From Synechococcus sp. UW105 (lineage in GTDB: Bacteria > Cyanobacteriota > Cyanobacteriia > PCC-6307 > Cyanobiaceae): a stretch of DNA of 64,000 bases. A program made the position numbers and the translations under genes. Below, piece by piece: positions 44,371 to 54,311 of this stretch (position 1 is the first letter of the stretch; every line of letters begins with the position of its first letter). The notes under the pieces are model-generated. The model searched no databases and was not told the DNA's origin. It was given only the letters and a program-made list of their open reading frames with translations. Location: assembly GCF_900473935.1 (NCBI RefSeq), contig NZ_UCNN01000007.1, positions 1 to 64,000 on the forward strand. Reading direction: 5' to 3'.

Positions 44371-45588
44371 TTCCGACCCAGCCGCATCCGCGGGCTCAGG
44401 ATCCACCAGACCCAGAACCTTGGCCAACGGTTGGGCTGTCAGACCTTGTAGACCAACGGTCATCAGGATCGTTAAAAACACAAGGCCCTGCAACCGACCG
44501 GCGCCAAGCACACCCGCCTGCTCTAGACGGATCGCGAACAAGGACGCCACCGCAGCCGTGACGATGCCCCGTGGCGCGAGCCAGCCCATAAACAAACGCT
44601 GTCTCCAATCCAAAGGAAGGCCAATGGTGGCCACGCTGACCGCCACAGGACGAACCACCAACATCAGCACCAGCACACAGCTCACCCCTCCCCAGCCCAG
44701 GGGGCTGAGCTCCGCCCAAGACACATCAGCCGCCAGCAGCGGGAACAACATGGTGATCGCCAGCCGGGCTAGTTCACGGATCACTTCATCGAGCTGAGCT
44801 GCCTGCGTGGATGGACGACGGCCCACCACCACACCCGCCGCCACGGAAGCCGGTAGCCCTGACTCGGGCAACAGCCACTCACAGGCACCGAACATCAAGA
44901 ACAGAACGCCAAGAGTGATCTGCAGACGAAGCCCCACCGAGGGATCGGGCCGCAGACGACGCAGTCCCTCAGACAGCAACCAGCCAGCGGCAAGACCGAT
45001 CAGCACGCCGCCACCGAGACGGGCCAGAAGCCCCATGGCCAGCTCCCGCCAGCCGTGAAGGTTGCCAAGCAGAAGCTCCAGCAGCAACAGGGCCAGAACA
45101 GCTCCCACCGGTTCCAGCACCAGACCCTCGGCTTCGAGCACATCCCCCAAGGGTGAGGCGAGGCGAATCTGCTGGATCAATGGCGTCACCACCGTGGGAC
45201 CGGTAGCTAGGACGATGGCGCTGTAGACCGCCGCCACCGACCAGTTCAGGCCCGCCAGCCAATGGGCCGCCAGCAGTCCCGCACCAAGTGACAGCAACAG
45301 CCGAATCACCGAGATGCGCAGGACCGTGGCCTTAATCGTGTCGCCGGGAAGGCGCAGGTTGAGGCCGCCGTCGAAGAGCACCAGGCTCACCAGCAGACCC
45401 ACGACTGTGGCCAGGCCCTGGCCAAGGTCTAGGGGTTCGACAAGCCCCAGGCCAGAACGGCCGATCAGCAGCCCGGACAGCAGTAGCAGCACCACCCCTG
45501 GCAACCCCGAAAGGGCTGCCAGAAGACGAGCGGAAGCCCCGGCGAACACCGTGACACCCCAGAGCAGACCCAAACGCTCAGGCGTCAT
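44320..45588 (-). CDS. Cation:proton antiporter (CPA family)
   Basis: This is a 422-residue inner-membrane protein with about 12 hydrophobic spans. Conserved landmarks: [11 protein letters not shown] near residue 70, [10 protein letters not shown], and [16 protein letters not shown], the segment carrying ion-exchange residues in NhaP-like antiporters. It probably trades Na+ or K+ for protons. It converges with gltX and overlaps by 51 bases. Confidence 0.9.
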   Translation of the reverse strand: MTPERLGLLWGVTVFAGASARLLAALSGLPGVVLLLLSGLLIGRSGLGLVEPLDLGQGLATVVGLLVSLVLFDGGLNLRLPGDTIKATVLRISVIRLLLSLGAGLLAAHWLAGLNWSVAAVYSAIVLATGPTVVTPLIQQIRLASPLGDVLEAEGLVLEPVGAVLALLLLELLLGNLHGWRELAMGLLARLGGGVLIGLAAGWLLSEGLRRLRPDPSVGLRLQITLGVLFLMFGACEWLLPESGLPASVAAGVVVGRRPSTQAAQLDEVIRELARLAITMLFPLLAADVSWAELSPLGWGGVSCVLVLMLVVRPVAVSVATIGLPLDWRQRLFMGWLAPRGIVTAAVASLFAIRLEQAGVLGAGRLQGLVFLTILMTVGLQGLTAQPLAKVLGLVDPEPADAAGSESEAAVESLPVATDPGQ

Positions 45589-45823
45589 CGATGGAGGTGA
45601 ATTGCGGCTCTACCCGGAGCCCGATCACCGCGTCCGGCCGCACCACGAGATATTCCCCCTCCAGATCCCCCAGAGGCACATTGACGAATCCAGACTCCGC
45701 TCCAGCACTGACCAACCCCTGATACCACTGCTGAAACTGCTCCAGAGTTGAAAAATGCACCCTCTCGGTCTGCCCACCGATCAGATGGAGCGAGACGGCG
45801 TAACGGCGCGGTGTGCGAGTCAT
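45578..45823 (-). CDS. Small conserved-type hypothetical protein
   Basis: This is an 81-residue soluble protein: YAVSLHLIGGQTERVHFSTLEQFQQWYQGL..., with beta-rich ends. Its stop overlaps the antiporter start by 11 bases and its own start overlaps the next gene by four (ATGA), so it belongs to a leftward run of coupled genes. No family is recognised. Confidence 0.7.
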   Translation of the reverse strand: MTRTPRRYAVSLHLIGGQTERVHFSTLEQFQQWYQGLVSAGAESGFVNVPLGDLEGEYLVVRPDAVIGLRVEPQFTSIDDA

Positions 45824-46425
45824 AGCCGAACCGTACTAGCAGGACCCTTGCTCCCAGGCTGCACCAGCAGGCACGGCTGCTCTCCAATCCAGGCTTGAGG
45901 CATGGCCGAAGCGGGGCGATAGAGAGGGTGGCGGGGATGACCTCCTTGGGTTGTACCGAGGCAGAACGCAGCTGCTGCACCGCTACTGCGGCGCAACGCA
46001 GCGAATGAGACGAGGCGCTCCAGCAGCCAGTGATCACGCCCTTGCAAACTGCCATGAGCTCCCCAGCCCAACCACAGGTCCACAGAGGCGGTCAGGCTCC
46101 AGCGTTGTAACCAGCTCTCCAGCACAGCATCATTGCCAGCTCCAATGGGAAACGGGTGCCGGCGCAGAGCAGCTGGAGATGGCGTCACCAGGGCAAACAG
46201 ATTGAGCACCACCAAGCGTTGATATCCCCAGCCACGGGCGAAACCGCAGAGTCGACGAAGCGTTGGGTCATCGCTGCCGGCATCAGCCCGGGATGGATTA
46301 AGCCCGCAATAAATGAGGGTGTTCAGGCCTTGGCCACCCGGTGTGATCCGATTGGGGGGGAGCCAGCGCCGCTCCAGCAACCAGCGATAACGCCCGCAGC
46401 GACTGAAAGCGGCACGACCAACCAC
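45820..46425 (-). CDS. DUF1643-family protein
   Basis: The family core reads LIYCGLNPSRADAGSDDPTLRRLCGFARGWGY, and later LVVLNLFALVTPSP and GNDAVLESW, as in DUF1643. No function is known for the family. The frame is open to 46509, but GTG 46425 (VVGRAAFSRCGRYRW) avoids a 62-base overlap with wecB and keeps the domain; the real start is uncertain. Confidence 0.75.
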   Translation of the reverse strand: MVGRAAFSRCGRYRWLLERRWLPPNRITPGGQGLNTLIYCGLNPSRADAGSDDPTLRRLCGFARGWGYQRLVVLNLFALVTPSPAALRRHPFPIGAGNDAVLESWLQRWSLTASVDLWLGWGAHGSLQGRDHWLLERLVSFAALRRSSGAAAAFCLGTTQGGHPRHPLYRPASAMPQAWIGEQPCLLVQPGSKGPASTVRL

Positions 46426-46447
46426 GGCTGTCGCGCAGGGCCGAGGC

Positions 46448-47560
46448 TCAGACCGCGAGCAGGGCACGGGCCGCCTCAAGGATCCTGGCACTGGCCTGAC
46501 CATCACCAAAGGGGTTCACCGCCCGGGCCATTGCGTCGTATGCCTGCGGGTCGCTGAGCAACAGCGAGGCCTCGGCCGCGATGGTGTCGGCATCGGTGCC
46601 GACAAGACGCGCCGTGCCGGAATCCACTGCTTCTGGACGCTCGGTGGTGCGACGGAGCACGAGCACGGGCTTACCCAGGGCGGGAGCCTCCTCCTGGAGA
46701 CCACCTGAATCGGTCAGCAACAGGGTGCAGCCTTTCATCGCCGCCACGAGCCGGTCGTAATCCAGGGGTTCGGTGAGGATCACCCGAGGATGGGAACCCA
46801 GCAGAGCTTGAAGCGGTTCACGCACTGTCGGGTTGCGATGAAGCGGAAGCAGCAAGGCTGTGTCGGGATGAGCGTTGAGCACCTTGAGCATGCCCTCGGC
46901 AATGCTCGTCAAGCGATCACCCCAGTTTTCGCGGCGATGGACGGTCGCCAAGATCACCCGCTGAGTGGACCAGTCGATCGGCATGTCATTGAGCTCAGGC
47001 GCACGCTCAGCCATGCGCAACAGGGCATCGATCACGGTGTTTCCAGTGACCATGAGCTGACCCACAACGCCCGAGGCCTGAAGGTTCCGCTCAGAGCGCT
47101 GGGTGGGTGCGAAATGGAGCTGGGCCACCTGGGAAATCAACCTGCGGTTGGCCTCTTCCGGGAACGGGTCAAGAATGTTGTCGGTGCGCAGACCGGCCTC
47201 GACATGGCCAACAGGGATCTGTTCGTAGAAGGCGGCCAAGGCTGCCGCGAAGGCGGTCGTGGTGTCCCCCTGAACAAGCACCAACGCGGGGGGATAGGCC
47301 TGAAAGTCGTCGCGCAACCCCTGCAGGGCCGCACATGTGACATGGGTGAGGGTCTGGCGGGGGGCCATCAAATCGAGATCATGGTCGGCACGGAGACCGA
47401 ACAAATCCATCACCTGAGTCACCATCTCGCGATGCTGCCCCGTGAGCACCACGCGGGTTTCTAACAGTGCACAGGCCTGAAACTCCTGGATCACCGGCGC
47501 GAGCTTGATGGCCTCAGGACGGGTGCCGAGAACGATCGTCACCCTGGGCTTCCCAGCCAT
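46448..47560 (-). CDS. wecB: UDP-N-acetylglucosamine 2-epimerase (non-hydrolysing)
   Basis: This is a 370-residue enzyme converting UDP-GlcNAc to UDP-ManNAc for surface polysaccharides. Family features: VTIVLGTRPEAIKLAPVI at the start, VVLTGQHREMV, DTTTAFAAALAAFYEQIPVGHVEAGLRT, and LLTDSGGLQEEAPALGKPVLVLR with the conserved GGLQEE. It heads a leftward set with the DUF1643 gene and is divergent from pilT-like. Confidence 0.95.
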   Translation of the reverse strand: MAGKPRVTIVLGTRPEAIKLAPVIQEFQACALLETRVVLTGQHREMVTQVMDLFGLRADHDLDLMAPRQTLTHVTCAALQGLRDDFQAYPPALVLVQGDTTTAFAAALAAFYEQIPVGHVEAGLRTDNILDPFPEEANRRLISQVAQLHFAPTQRSERNLQASGVVGQLMVTGNTVIDALLRMAERAPELNDMPIDWSTQRVILATVHRRENWGDRLTSIAEGMLKVLNAHPDTALLLPLHRNPTVREPLQALLGSHPRVILTEPLDYDRLVAAMKGCTLLLTDSGGLQEEAPALGKPVLVLRRTTERPEAVDSGTARLVGTDADTIAAEASLLLSDPQAYDAMARAVNPFGDGQASARILEAARALLAV

Positions 47561-47618
47561 ACATCCCTCAACGGTCGCCTCAGTTTAAGAGCGATTCCTG
47601 CTTGCCAGATCCACAGCC

Positions 47619-48887
47619 ATGGCGAAGCTGAAGAGATCAGGCTCTGCTGACACAGTGACCAGTCCGGTTTTTCCTCCAGGCTTCCCACCGCTTCCGCCGC
47701 GCCCGGTCGCGGACCAGGACAACAGCGGCAGCCTTGGCGAGGCAACCTCGGAGCAAGCCACACCCTTGGGGACCCCGGCAGCGCAGGTCGCTCCCTCTCA
47801 AGCAGCGACCAACTCCGGGCCAAACGGTGGTCCAAGCATTGAGGCGATCGTGCGCATCGCCTACGACGCCGGACACTCCGATGTGCATCTGGGGGTGGGG
47901 GAACAGCCGCGCTTCAGGGCCCGCGGCGAGATGGTGATCACCGAGTGGCCTGAGACAACCACCGCAGTATTTCAAGCCTGGCTGCAAGAAATCCTCAGTC
48001 CGCAGCAGATTGACGCCTTCACCACCACGAAAGAGTTCGATGGATCCCATGCCTTCCCCTTCGTCAGGGTGCGAATCAACCTGCTGGACTCACTGCGAGG
48101 CCCGGCCATGGTGTTGCGGCTGATCCCCCAGACGATCCTCAGCTTGGAACAACTGCGGCTTCCTGAGGTGCTGCAGGGGTTGGCCGCCCGTCCGAAAGGC
48201 TTGGTACTGGTGACAGGTCCCACCGGCTCTGGCAAGAGCACAACCCTCGCCGCCATGATCGACTGGATCAACAGGCACCAGACACGCCACATCCTGACGA
48301 TTGAGGATCCGGTGGAATTCGTCCACGAGAGCCAACAATCGCTCATCCGCCATCGGGAGGTGGGCCAACACACGCTGAAATTTCACAACGCCCTAAGGGC
48401 AGCGCTGCGGGAAGACCCGGATGTGATCCTCGTGGGTGAGATCAGAGATCGCGAAACCCTGAGCACAGCCCTCGAAGCCTCCCAAACCGGTCACCTGGTG
48501 TTCGGCACCCTGCACACCAATTCCGCCGTCAAAACAGTGGAGCGGGTGCTTGGCATGTACCCACCGGATGAACAAGAGAGTGTGCGTCGCGCCCTGTCGG
48601 AATCGCTACTGGGTGTGATCGCCCAGGGACTGATCCGCTCGACAGATGCCAAACGCGCCGCTTATCACGACATCCTGATCAACACCGATGCCTGCAGGGA
48701 CTACATCCAGCGGGGTGCTCTCGATGAGGTTGAGGAAATCATGGAGCGCAGCGGCTTTGATGGCATGGTCACGATGAACCAGTCCTTACAAGCCCTGGTG
48801 GAGGCTGGCCGGGTGGATGGTGAAGCTGCAATCGCTGTCAGTCTCAAACCGAACGAACTGGCTCAGGCCCTAAGAGGCAGGAGTTGA
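47619..48887 (+). CDS. PilT-type ATPase (twitching retraction motor)
   Basis: This is a 422-residue protein. A Pro/Ser/Thr-rich N-terminal extension (about 70 residues) precedes the PilT core: VRIAYDAGHSDVHLGVGEQPRFRARG, Walker A GPTGSGKSTT, Asp box DPVEFVHES, Walker B ILVGEIRD, and His box TGHLVFGTLHTNSA. Hexameric PilT retracts type IV pili in motility and DNA uptake. The extension is longer than in standard PilT and could localise it. Confidence 0.92.
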   Translation: MAKLKRSGSADTVTSPVFPPGFPPLPPRPVADQDNSGSLGEATSEQATPLGTPAAQVAPSQAATNSGPNGGPSIEAIVRIAYDAGHSDVHLGVGEQPRFRARGEMVITEWPETTTAVFQAWLQEILSPQQIDAFTTTKEFDGSHAFPFVRVRINLLDSLRGPAMVLRLIPQTILSLEQLRLPEVLQGLAARPKGLVLVTGPTGSGKSTTLAAMIDWINRHQTRHILTIEDPVEFVHESQQSLIRHREVGQHTLKFHNALRAALREDPDVILVGEIRDRETLSTALEASQTGHLVFGTLHTNSAVKTVERVLGMYPPDEQESVRRALSESLLGVIAQGLIRSTDAKRAAYHDILINTDACRDYIQRGALDEVEEIMERSGFDGMVTMNQSLQALVEAGRVDGEAAIAVSLKPNELAQALRGRS

Positions 48888-48901
48888 TGCAATGCAGCCT
48901 T

Positions 48902-49090
48902 TCAGGAGAAACCGCTGCTGAAGAGGCGCACGATCAGAAGCACAACAAGGGCGACCGACAGACCGAGCATGGCCAGTCGGCCATTCCAGATCTCCGCCTG
49001 CGGAGTAATGCCACGACGCCAAGCATTGAGTTCATCACTGGGAACCTCTTCCAGGAGAGAAGTGCCATCGGGAGCGGATTCAGTTGCCAT
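48902..49090 (-). CDS. hli: High-light-inducible protein (HLIP/SCP)
   Basis: This is a 62-residue one-helix protein. The chlorophyll-binding motif AEIWNGRLAMLG starts near residue 32 (AExxNGRxAMxG) and is followed by a hydrophobic helix. HLIPs bind chlorophyll and carotenoid and protect new photosystem proteins. The acidic N-terminus EEVPSDELNAW is longer than in the shortest HLIPs. It lies 46 bases downstream of tsaD on the same strand. Confidence 0.9.
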   Translation of the reverse strand: MATESAPDGTSLLEEVPSDELNAWRRGITPQAEIWNGRLAMLGLSVALVVLLIVRLFSSGFS

Positions 49091-49136
49091 GGGGCGGCCC
49101 GCAATTTTGTTGATAACAACTTTAAGGAAAATCTGT

Positions 49137-50207
49137 TCAGAACGGCGGCGCCTCCGCTTGCAGAGCAGAAGCCTGATCGAGCGGCCAGCGGGCCGAGACC
49201 CCTAGCGCGATAGAACTCATTTGGGGCGCCAGAGACAAACGCTGCACAGCGGCCGCTCCAACCATGGCGGCGTTGTCCGTGCAGTAAGCAAGCGGCGCGC
49301 AACACACGGCGACGCCGTCCTTCCCGCCTCGGAGCTGCATCAGGCTCCGTAAACGACGATTAGCCGCCACCCCCCCCACCATCACCAGGCGAGAGAGGCC
49401 AAGCTCGCGGCAACAGCGCAGGCTGCGGTCAACCAGAACATCCGCCACCACCTGCTCGAAACTGGCAGCCAGATCAGCCAGAGGCAGCGGATCAAACTGA
49501 TCTCGCAATGCCTCGACCTGGCGAAGCATCGCTGTTTTCAGGCCACTGAAAGAGAAGTCATAGGGATAAAAGCCCCCTTCTGGCCGCTTCACACGCCCCT
49601 TGGGCAAGGCGAAGCGGCGTGGATCCCCTGTTTCTGCCAACGCCTGGATCGCAGGCCCTCCCGGATAGGCCAGGCCCAGCAAACGGGCCACTTTGTCGAA
49701 GGCCTCACCAGCCGCGTCATCGTGACTGCGGCCGAGCCGCAGCATCCCTCCATCAGCATCGACACGGATCAGTTCCGTATGGCCTCCGCTCACCAGCAGC
49801 ACCAAATAAGGAGGCCTGGGTGGATCGGGCGCTAGTTGCACTGAAGCGAGATGGGCCTCGAGATGGTGAATCGCAAGAAACGGCCGTTGGTGCAACACCG
49901 CCAGGCTGCGCGCTGTCACCGAACCAACCATCAGGGCACCAACCAGCCCCGGAGCCACGGTGGCCGCCACCGCATCGAGCTGATCAACGTCCACCTCAGC
50001 CTCTGACAAGGCTGCCTCCACAAGATGAGGCAAGGCTTCGACATGCCTGCGCGATGCAATTTCCGGCACCACCCCACCCCACTGGGCATGCTCCTCAACC
50101 TGGGAGGCGATGCCATGGGCAAGCACCTCCATTCCTCTGCCGCTCCGGCGCACGATCGCAGCAGCTGACTCGTCACAACTTGTTTCGAGGGCCAGCACCG
50201 TTGTCAT
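49137..50207 (-). CDS. tsaD: tRNA N6-threonylcarbamoyladenosine transferase TsaD
   Basis: This is a 356-residue ASKHA-fold enzyme that makes t6A37 in ANN-decoding tRNAs. Family motifs: [15 protein letters not shown] at the start, the metal-binding [10 protein letters not shown] near residue 117, [11 protein letters not shown], and [14 protein letters not shown]. Its start is 77 bases from psaF, divergently arranged. hli follows it. Confidence 0.95.
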   Translation of the reverse strand: MTTVLALETSCDESAAAIVRRSGRGMEVLAHGIASQVEEHAQWGGVVPEIASRRHVEALPHLVEAALSEAEVDVDQLDAVAATVAPGLVGALMVGSVTARSLAVLHQRPFLAIHHLEAHLASVQLAPDPPRPPYLVLLVSGGHTELIRVDADGGMLRLGRSHDDAAGEAFDKVARLLGLAYPGGPAIQALAETGDPRRFALPKGRVKRPEGGFYPYDFSFSGLKTAMLRQVEALRDQFDPLPLADLAASFEQVVADVLVDRSLRCCRELGLSRLVMVGGVAANRRLRSLMQLRGGKDGVAVCCAPLAYCTDNAAMVGAAAVQRLSLAPQMSSIALGVSARWPLDQASALQAEAPPF

Positions 50208-50246
50208 TTGGTTGGGGAGCCTCCCCTAGTGTCCGCATGTGACATC

Positions 50247-50265
50247 CTGCCGTTTCGGGGCAGGC
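50247..50265 (+). other. Hairpin in the psaF leader region
   Basis: CCTGCC (50247-50252) pairs with GGCAGG (50260-50265) about 20 bases before the psaF ATG. It could shape the 5' leader of the psaFJ mRNA or mark the end of a leftward unit. A weak call, with no T-run. Confidence 0.35.
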
Positions 50266-50284
50266 TTAATCAGGAATCCTTCCG

Positions 50285-50764
50285 ATGCGTCGTCTCTTTG
50301 CCCTTGCGCTTTCGGCCCTTCTTGTCTTCGGCTTCGCCCCAGTTGCCAAGGCTGATGTGGCAGGTCTGACTCCCTGCTCCGAAAGTGCCCGTTTCCAGCA
50401 GCGTGCCAGTGCAGCTGCCACCCCGCAGGCCAAAGCCCGCTTCGAGATGTACAGCCAAGCAGTTTGTGGAGAAGACGGTCTTCCCCACCTGATTGTTGAT
50501 GGCCGCTTTAGCCACGCTGGTGACTTCGTGTATCCCGGCCTGATGTTCCTCTACATCACCGGATGCATCGGCTGGGCCGGGCGTGAGTATCTCAAAGCCA
50601 CCCGTGGCACCAAAGAGCAATACACCAAGGAAATCCAGATCGATCTCAAGCTCGCCCTTAAGAGCTGTATCGCTGCTGCTTCCTGGCCTCTGGCTGCCTT
50701 CGGCGAATTCACCAGCGGCAAGCTGCTTGAAAGCGACGACAAGGTGACCGTCTCACCTCGCTGA
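50285..50764 (+). CDS. psaF: Photosystem I subunit III (PsaF)
   Basis: This is a 159-residue thylakoid protein. The signal peptide (MRRLFALALSALLVFGFAPV then AKA) is cleaved near AKADV. The mature N-terminus DVAGLTPCSESARFQQR with paired Cys, and the membrane helix FVYPGLMFLYITGCIGWAGREYL are characteristic. PsaF docks plastocyanin or cytochrome c6 at the luminal side. psaJ follows 45 bases later, the usual order. Confidence 0.97.
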   Translation: MRRLFALALSALLVFGFAPVAKADVAGLTPCSESARFQQRASAAATPQAKARFEMYSQAVCGEDGLPHLIVDGRFSHAGDFVYPGLMFLYITGCIGWAGREYLKATRGTKEQYTKEIQIDLKLALKSCIAAASWPLAAFGEFTSGKLLESDDKVTVSPR

Positions 50765-50809
50765 GCCTCTCTCAAGATCACTTCACTCGTTTTCAACAAC
50801 TGAATTCCG

Positions 50810-50926
50810 ATGCAGAAATTCCTCACCACCGCTCCAGTGGTTGCAGCAATCTGGTTCACCCTCACCGCAGGCATCCTGATTGAGTGGAACCGCTTCTTCC
50901 CTGATCTCCTTTTCCACCCCATGTGA
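50810..50926 (+). CDS. psaJ: Photosystem I subunit IX (PsaJ)
   Basis: This is a 38-residue one-span protein starting [20 protein letters not shown], continuing [18 protein letters not shown]. The single hydrophobic helix and the ...EWNRFFPD(L)LFHP end are hallmark PsaJ features. PsaJ stabilises PsaF. A perfect 21-bp hairpin terminator follows nine bases after the stop. Confidence 0.97.
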   Translation: MQKFLTTAPVVAAIWFTLTAGILIEWNRFFPDLLFHPM

Positions 50927-50935
50927 TTGGAGAAC

Positions 50936-50984
50936 AATCCATCAAAAAAGGAGGCCAAAGGCCTCCTTTTTTGATGGATTTTCA
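50936..50984. terminator. 21-bp perfect hairpin terminator after psaFJ
   Basis: Positions 50936-50956 and 50960-50980 are exact reverse complements around an AAA loop. The stem contains an A-run on the left and a T-run on the right, so it can stop transcription from either direction. On the other side the leftward gmk gene ends at 51075. Confidence 0.92.
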
Positions 50985-51074
50985 TCGCTTCAACAGTCCT
51001 AGGCGGCAGCACGGGTTGAGCAGCAAAGAGCAGTGTCGACAACGAGCTTCATCGACAACAGCCTTCCGCTCAAG

Positions 51075-51641
51075 TCAAGCCAGACCCATCAGGCTCTCCA
51101 GGGCAACAAGAGCAACATCAAGATCGTCATTGATGACGACCGCATCAAATTCCCCCTTAGCCTCCAGTTCCTGCTTGGCTCTTGCGAGACGGCGTTGGAT
51201 CGCCTCTTCTGCATCGGTGCCGCGGCCGCGGATGCGCTGTTCAAGCACCTGAAAGCTGGGGGGAGCCAAAAAAATCTGCTGCGCATCAGGAAAGGTGCGA
51301 CGCACCTGACGCGCCCCCTCCAACTCGATCTCCAACAACACCGGCGAGCCAGCCGCCAACCTGACTTCCACAGGGTGGCGGGGGGTGCCATAACAGTTGC
51401 CGGCAAATTCAGCCCACTCCAACAATCCCCCCTCCGCCACCAGAGCATCAAATTGCTCTCGACGATGGAAGAAATAGTGCACACCGTCCTTCTCCCCCTC
51501 ACGCGGAGAGCGCGTCGTCGCAGACACGGACAACCACAACGAAGGATGGCGTTCCCGTAAACGGGTCACGAGAGTGCCCTTGCCAACGCCGCTGGGCCCG
51601 GTCAACACCGTGAGCCTTGCGCATGTCTCGGATAGGGGCAT
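51075..51641 (-). CDS. gmk: Guanylate kinase
   Basis: This is a 188-residue enzyme that converts GMP to GDP with ATP. P-loop [16 protein letters not shown] near residue 10, the GMP-binding [32 protein letters not shown], and the [12 protein letters not shown] segment are all present. A short N-terminal extension (PLSETCAR) precedes the P-loop. It is divergent from the RqcH-like gene. Confidence 0.96.
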   Translation of the reverse strand: MPLSETCARLTVLTGPSGVGKGTLVTRLRERHPSLWLSVSATTRSPREGEKDGVHYFFHRREQFDALVAEGGLLEWAEFAGNCYGTPRHPVEVRLAAGSPVLLEIELEGARQVRRTFPDAQQIFLAPPSFQVLEQRIRGRGTDAEEAIQRRLARAKQELEAKGEFDAVVINDDLDVALVALESLMGLA

Positions 51642-51731
51642 GAATCGCTTCCGGTCACCCCGCAGGGTAGGAAGGCATCCTGCTCAGCAGGTTCCACCAT
51701 CCCAACGATGGGCACGCCTTCACCACAGGTC

Positions 51732-53441
51732 ATGGACGTCACCACCCTGCTGGCGGTGGTGAACGATCTGCGCGGACGCTTGCTGCCGAGTCGATTCGAG
51801 AAAGCCCAGCAGCCTGATAGCCAGACCCTCCAACTCGGTTTCCGCACGCTGCAGGGCATGGTGTGGCTTGAGCTGAGCTGGCGCGCCGACTGCCCTCGGC
51901 TGGTACAGATTCCACCACCACCCAGGAACGGCAGCGGCAGCACCCTGGCGCAACAGAGCCAGCACAGTCTTCGCCAGCTCGCTCTGGTCGAGATGGAGCA
52001 GGAGGGATTCGAACGGGTGGTGCGCTTCGGATTTGCCAGCCGGCCTGGCAATCCCGTGAAACGACATCTTGTCTTGGAACTGATGGGCCGCCACAGCAAC
52101 CTGCTGCTCCTTGATGAACGCAATCGGGTGATCGCTCTGGGCCGCCAGGTGAGGGGGCATCAATCACGGGTGCGACCCATCGGCACCGGGGATGACTACG
52201 TGCCACCACCACCACTGCAAAGCAGTCCACCGCAGAAGGATGAAGACTTCGCGCGTTGGAGAAAACGGCTGACCCTGCTACCGGTTCCCCTCGCCAAAGC
52301 CCTGCCCCAGGCCTACCAGGGCATTAGTCCGGCTTTGGCACGACAACTGGCATCAGATGACCCCAGTGCTATCCACTCTCTTCTCAACACTCCTGTTCAA
52401 GAGATTGATCAGAGGCAATGGGAACAGCTGCATGAACGCTGGCAGCAGTGGTTGCACTGCCTGGACGAGGCCAGCTTCAGTCTCCACATCTCAACCGCAA
52501 CGAATAGCTATCGCGTGTGGGGAGCGACCACAGTGCCATTAGCGGCCTCAACCCCAAAAGAACCACCCCTGAGCCTGACGCTCGGTTGCTACTACAGCGA
52601 TCAGCTGCAGGCCCGAGAACTGGAACGTCAAAGCGAGGAGCTGCGCCAGCAGCTCCTCCAGACCAGACGCCGGGAAGAGGAGCTGCTGCTGGATCAGATC
52701 ACCAAAATGCAAGCCACCGACTCGGCTGCGGAGCTGCAACAACAGGCGGATGGCCTGTTGTGCCTGCCGGCTCCTAGTCGCGACCAGATTGATCAGGCAC
52801 AGAAGCTTTACCGCCGCGCACGCAAACTGCGAAGGGCAGTGCCTCAGCTGGAGGAACGGCAGCGCCACCATCGCCAACGGCTGGCCTTAATCGACGGCAG
52901 CGAGGCCTTTCTTGAGGAGGTGCTTTCTGCAGGCTGGGACTGCCCTAGGCAGCGGTTGGAGCGCCTGAATGAGCTGCGTCTCGAGGCGCAGGAATTGTTG
53001 ACCTCTCAGCGGCGACGTGGCCGTCGCCAAGGAGCACCTCGACCAGCGCTCCAGCCCCAGCCCTTGGAACTGTGCTCACCAGCAGGTCTGACGATCCAGG
53101 TGGGCCGCAACCACCGACAGAACGATTGGATCAGCCTGCGCCATGCCAAGCCAGGCGACCTTTGGTTCCACGCCCAGGAATGCCCCGGCAGCCACGTTGT
53201 GCTGAAGGCATCTACCGGCCTGGCGGATGAAGCCGACCTCACTCTGGCGGCCGATCTGGCAGCCCTATTCAGCCGAGCACGCGGCAACCGTCGTGTGGCG
53301 GTAGTGATGGTGCCGGTGGAGCAACTGCAGCGGATTGTTGGGGCTGGGCCAGGCACAGTGCGCCACCGCGGTGGCGCTGTGCGTTGGGCCGAACCCGAGC
53401 GCGCTGAGCGACAGCTCCAAGCCGGAGAACTTCTAGCCTGA
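51732..53441 (+). CDS. rqcH: RqcH/NFACT-family ribosome quality-control protein
   Basis: The ATG at 51732 gives 569 residues (ATG 51708 is also in frame). The N-terminal NFACT-N region begins DVTTLLAVVNDLRGRLLPSRFEK. A long Gln/Glu/Arg coiled coil follows (about residues 300-410), and the C-terminal NFACT-R part contains HAKPGDLWFHAQECPGSHVVLK. RqcH binds stalled 50S subunits and adds C-terminal Ala tails. It was once called fibronectin-binding protein. Confidence 0.9.
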   Translation: MDVTTLLAVVNDLRGRLLPSRFEKAQQPDSQTLQLGFRTLQGMVWLELSWRADCPRLVQIPPPPRNGSGSTLAQQSQHSLRQLALVEMEQEGFERVVRFGFASRPGNPVKRHLVLELMGRHSNLLLLDERNRVIALGRQVRGHQSRVRPIGTGDDYVPPPPLQSSPPQKDEDFARWRKRLTLLPVPLAKALPQAYQGISPALARQLASDDPSAIHSLLNTPVQEIDQRQWEQLHERWQQWLHCLDEASFSLHISTATNSYRVWGATTVPLAASTPKEPPLSLTLGCYYSDQLQARELERQSEELRQQLLQTRRREEELLLDQITKMQATDSAAELQQQADGLLCLPAPSRDQIDQAQKLYRRARKLRRAVPQLEERQRHHRQRLALIDGSEAFLEEVLSAGWDCPRQRLERLNELRLEAQELLTSQRRRGRRQGAPRPALQPQPLELCSPAGLTIQVGRNHRQNDWISLRHAKPGDLWFHAQECPGSHVVLKASTGLADEADLTLAADLAALFSRARGNRRVAVVMVPVEQLQRIVGAGPGTVRHRGGAVRWAEPERAERQLQAGELLA

Positions 53442-53576
53442 AGCAAGCACAGGCACGCCTTTCTGAGCCCTCCCGAACCAATCGATCAACCGGACGTCAT
53501 CCCCAAGCCGCTCGCGCCTCCTCCGCCGATCCAGATCGGTCGATCCGGAAGGGCGGATCTACCGGCGGATAAAGAG

Positions 53577-54311
53577 ATGCCTCTGCTGGACCATCTCGAG
53601 GAACTGCGCCAACGCGTCCTGCGCAGCCTGGTTGCGGTGGTAGTGGCAGCGATCGCCTGCCTGGTAGCGGTGAAGCCGCTGGTTCGGCTCCTGGAGGAAC
53701 CGGCCGGCTCGATCCATTTTCTCCAACTCGCACCTGGGGAGTTTCTATTCGTCTCCTTCAAGGTGGCCGGCTACGCCGGCCTCACCCTGGCACTGCCCTA
53801 TGTGCTCTATCAGGGACTGGCCTTTGTACTCCCAGGCCTCACGCGCAATGAACGCCGCCTCATCGCTCCAGCCGTAGCTGGCTCGGCAGTGCTGTTTCTG
53901 GGGGGATTGGCCTTTGCCTGGTGGGCACTCGTGCCTGCGGCCCTGCGCTTCCTGGTGAGCTATGGCGCCGATGTCGTGGAACCGCTCTGGTCGATCGAGC
54001 GCTACCTCGACTTCGTGCTGCTGCTGATGCTGGCGACAGGTCTGGCGTTCCAACTGCCTGTACTGCAACTGCTGCTCGGATTGTTTGGGCTGATCAACTG
54101 GAAATCAATGCTGGCGGCCTGGCGCTGGGTTGTGCTGGCGGCATCCCTGGCTGGAGCAGTGCTCACTCCTTCCACCGATCCAATCACAATGCTGTTACTG
54201 GCGGGAGCGATCACGGCGCTGTTCCTCATCGGTGTGGGTCTGGTGGCCCTCACCGAGAGATTCAGAGCACAAACTCCTCCAGACGCTCCCCCCCCTGAAG
54301 CGGCAGGCTGA
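53577..54311 (+). CDS. tatC: Twin-arginine translocase subunit TatC
   Basis: This is a 244-residue membrane protein with six spans. The TatC start MPLLDHLEELRQRVLRSL contains the conserved HLEELR of the signal-binding loop; PYVLYQGLAFVLPGL and LTPSTDPITMLLL are further family segments. TatC exports folded proteins carrying twin-Arg signals, including the Rieske protein encoded next door. The tail overlaps the convergent DUF3067 gene by 50 bases. Confidence 0.95.
   Translation: MPLLDHLEELRQRVLRSLVAVVVAAIACLVAVKPLVRLLEEPAGSIHFLQLAPGEFLFVSFKVAGYAGLTLALPYVLYQGLAFVLPGLTRNERRLIAPAVAGSAVLFLGGLAFAWWALVPAALRFLVSYGADVVEPLWSIERYLDFVLLLMLATGLAFQLPVLQLLLGLFGLINWKSMLAAWRWVVLAASLAGAVLTPSTDPITMLLLAGAITALFLIGVGLVALTERFRAQTPPDAPPPEAAG

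Noticed and set aside
53466..53576. Upstream in-frame extension of TatC
   Set aside because: It has no ATG or GTG, is Pro-rich, and the family start MPLLDHLEELR is at 53577.
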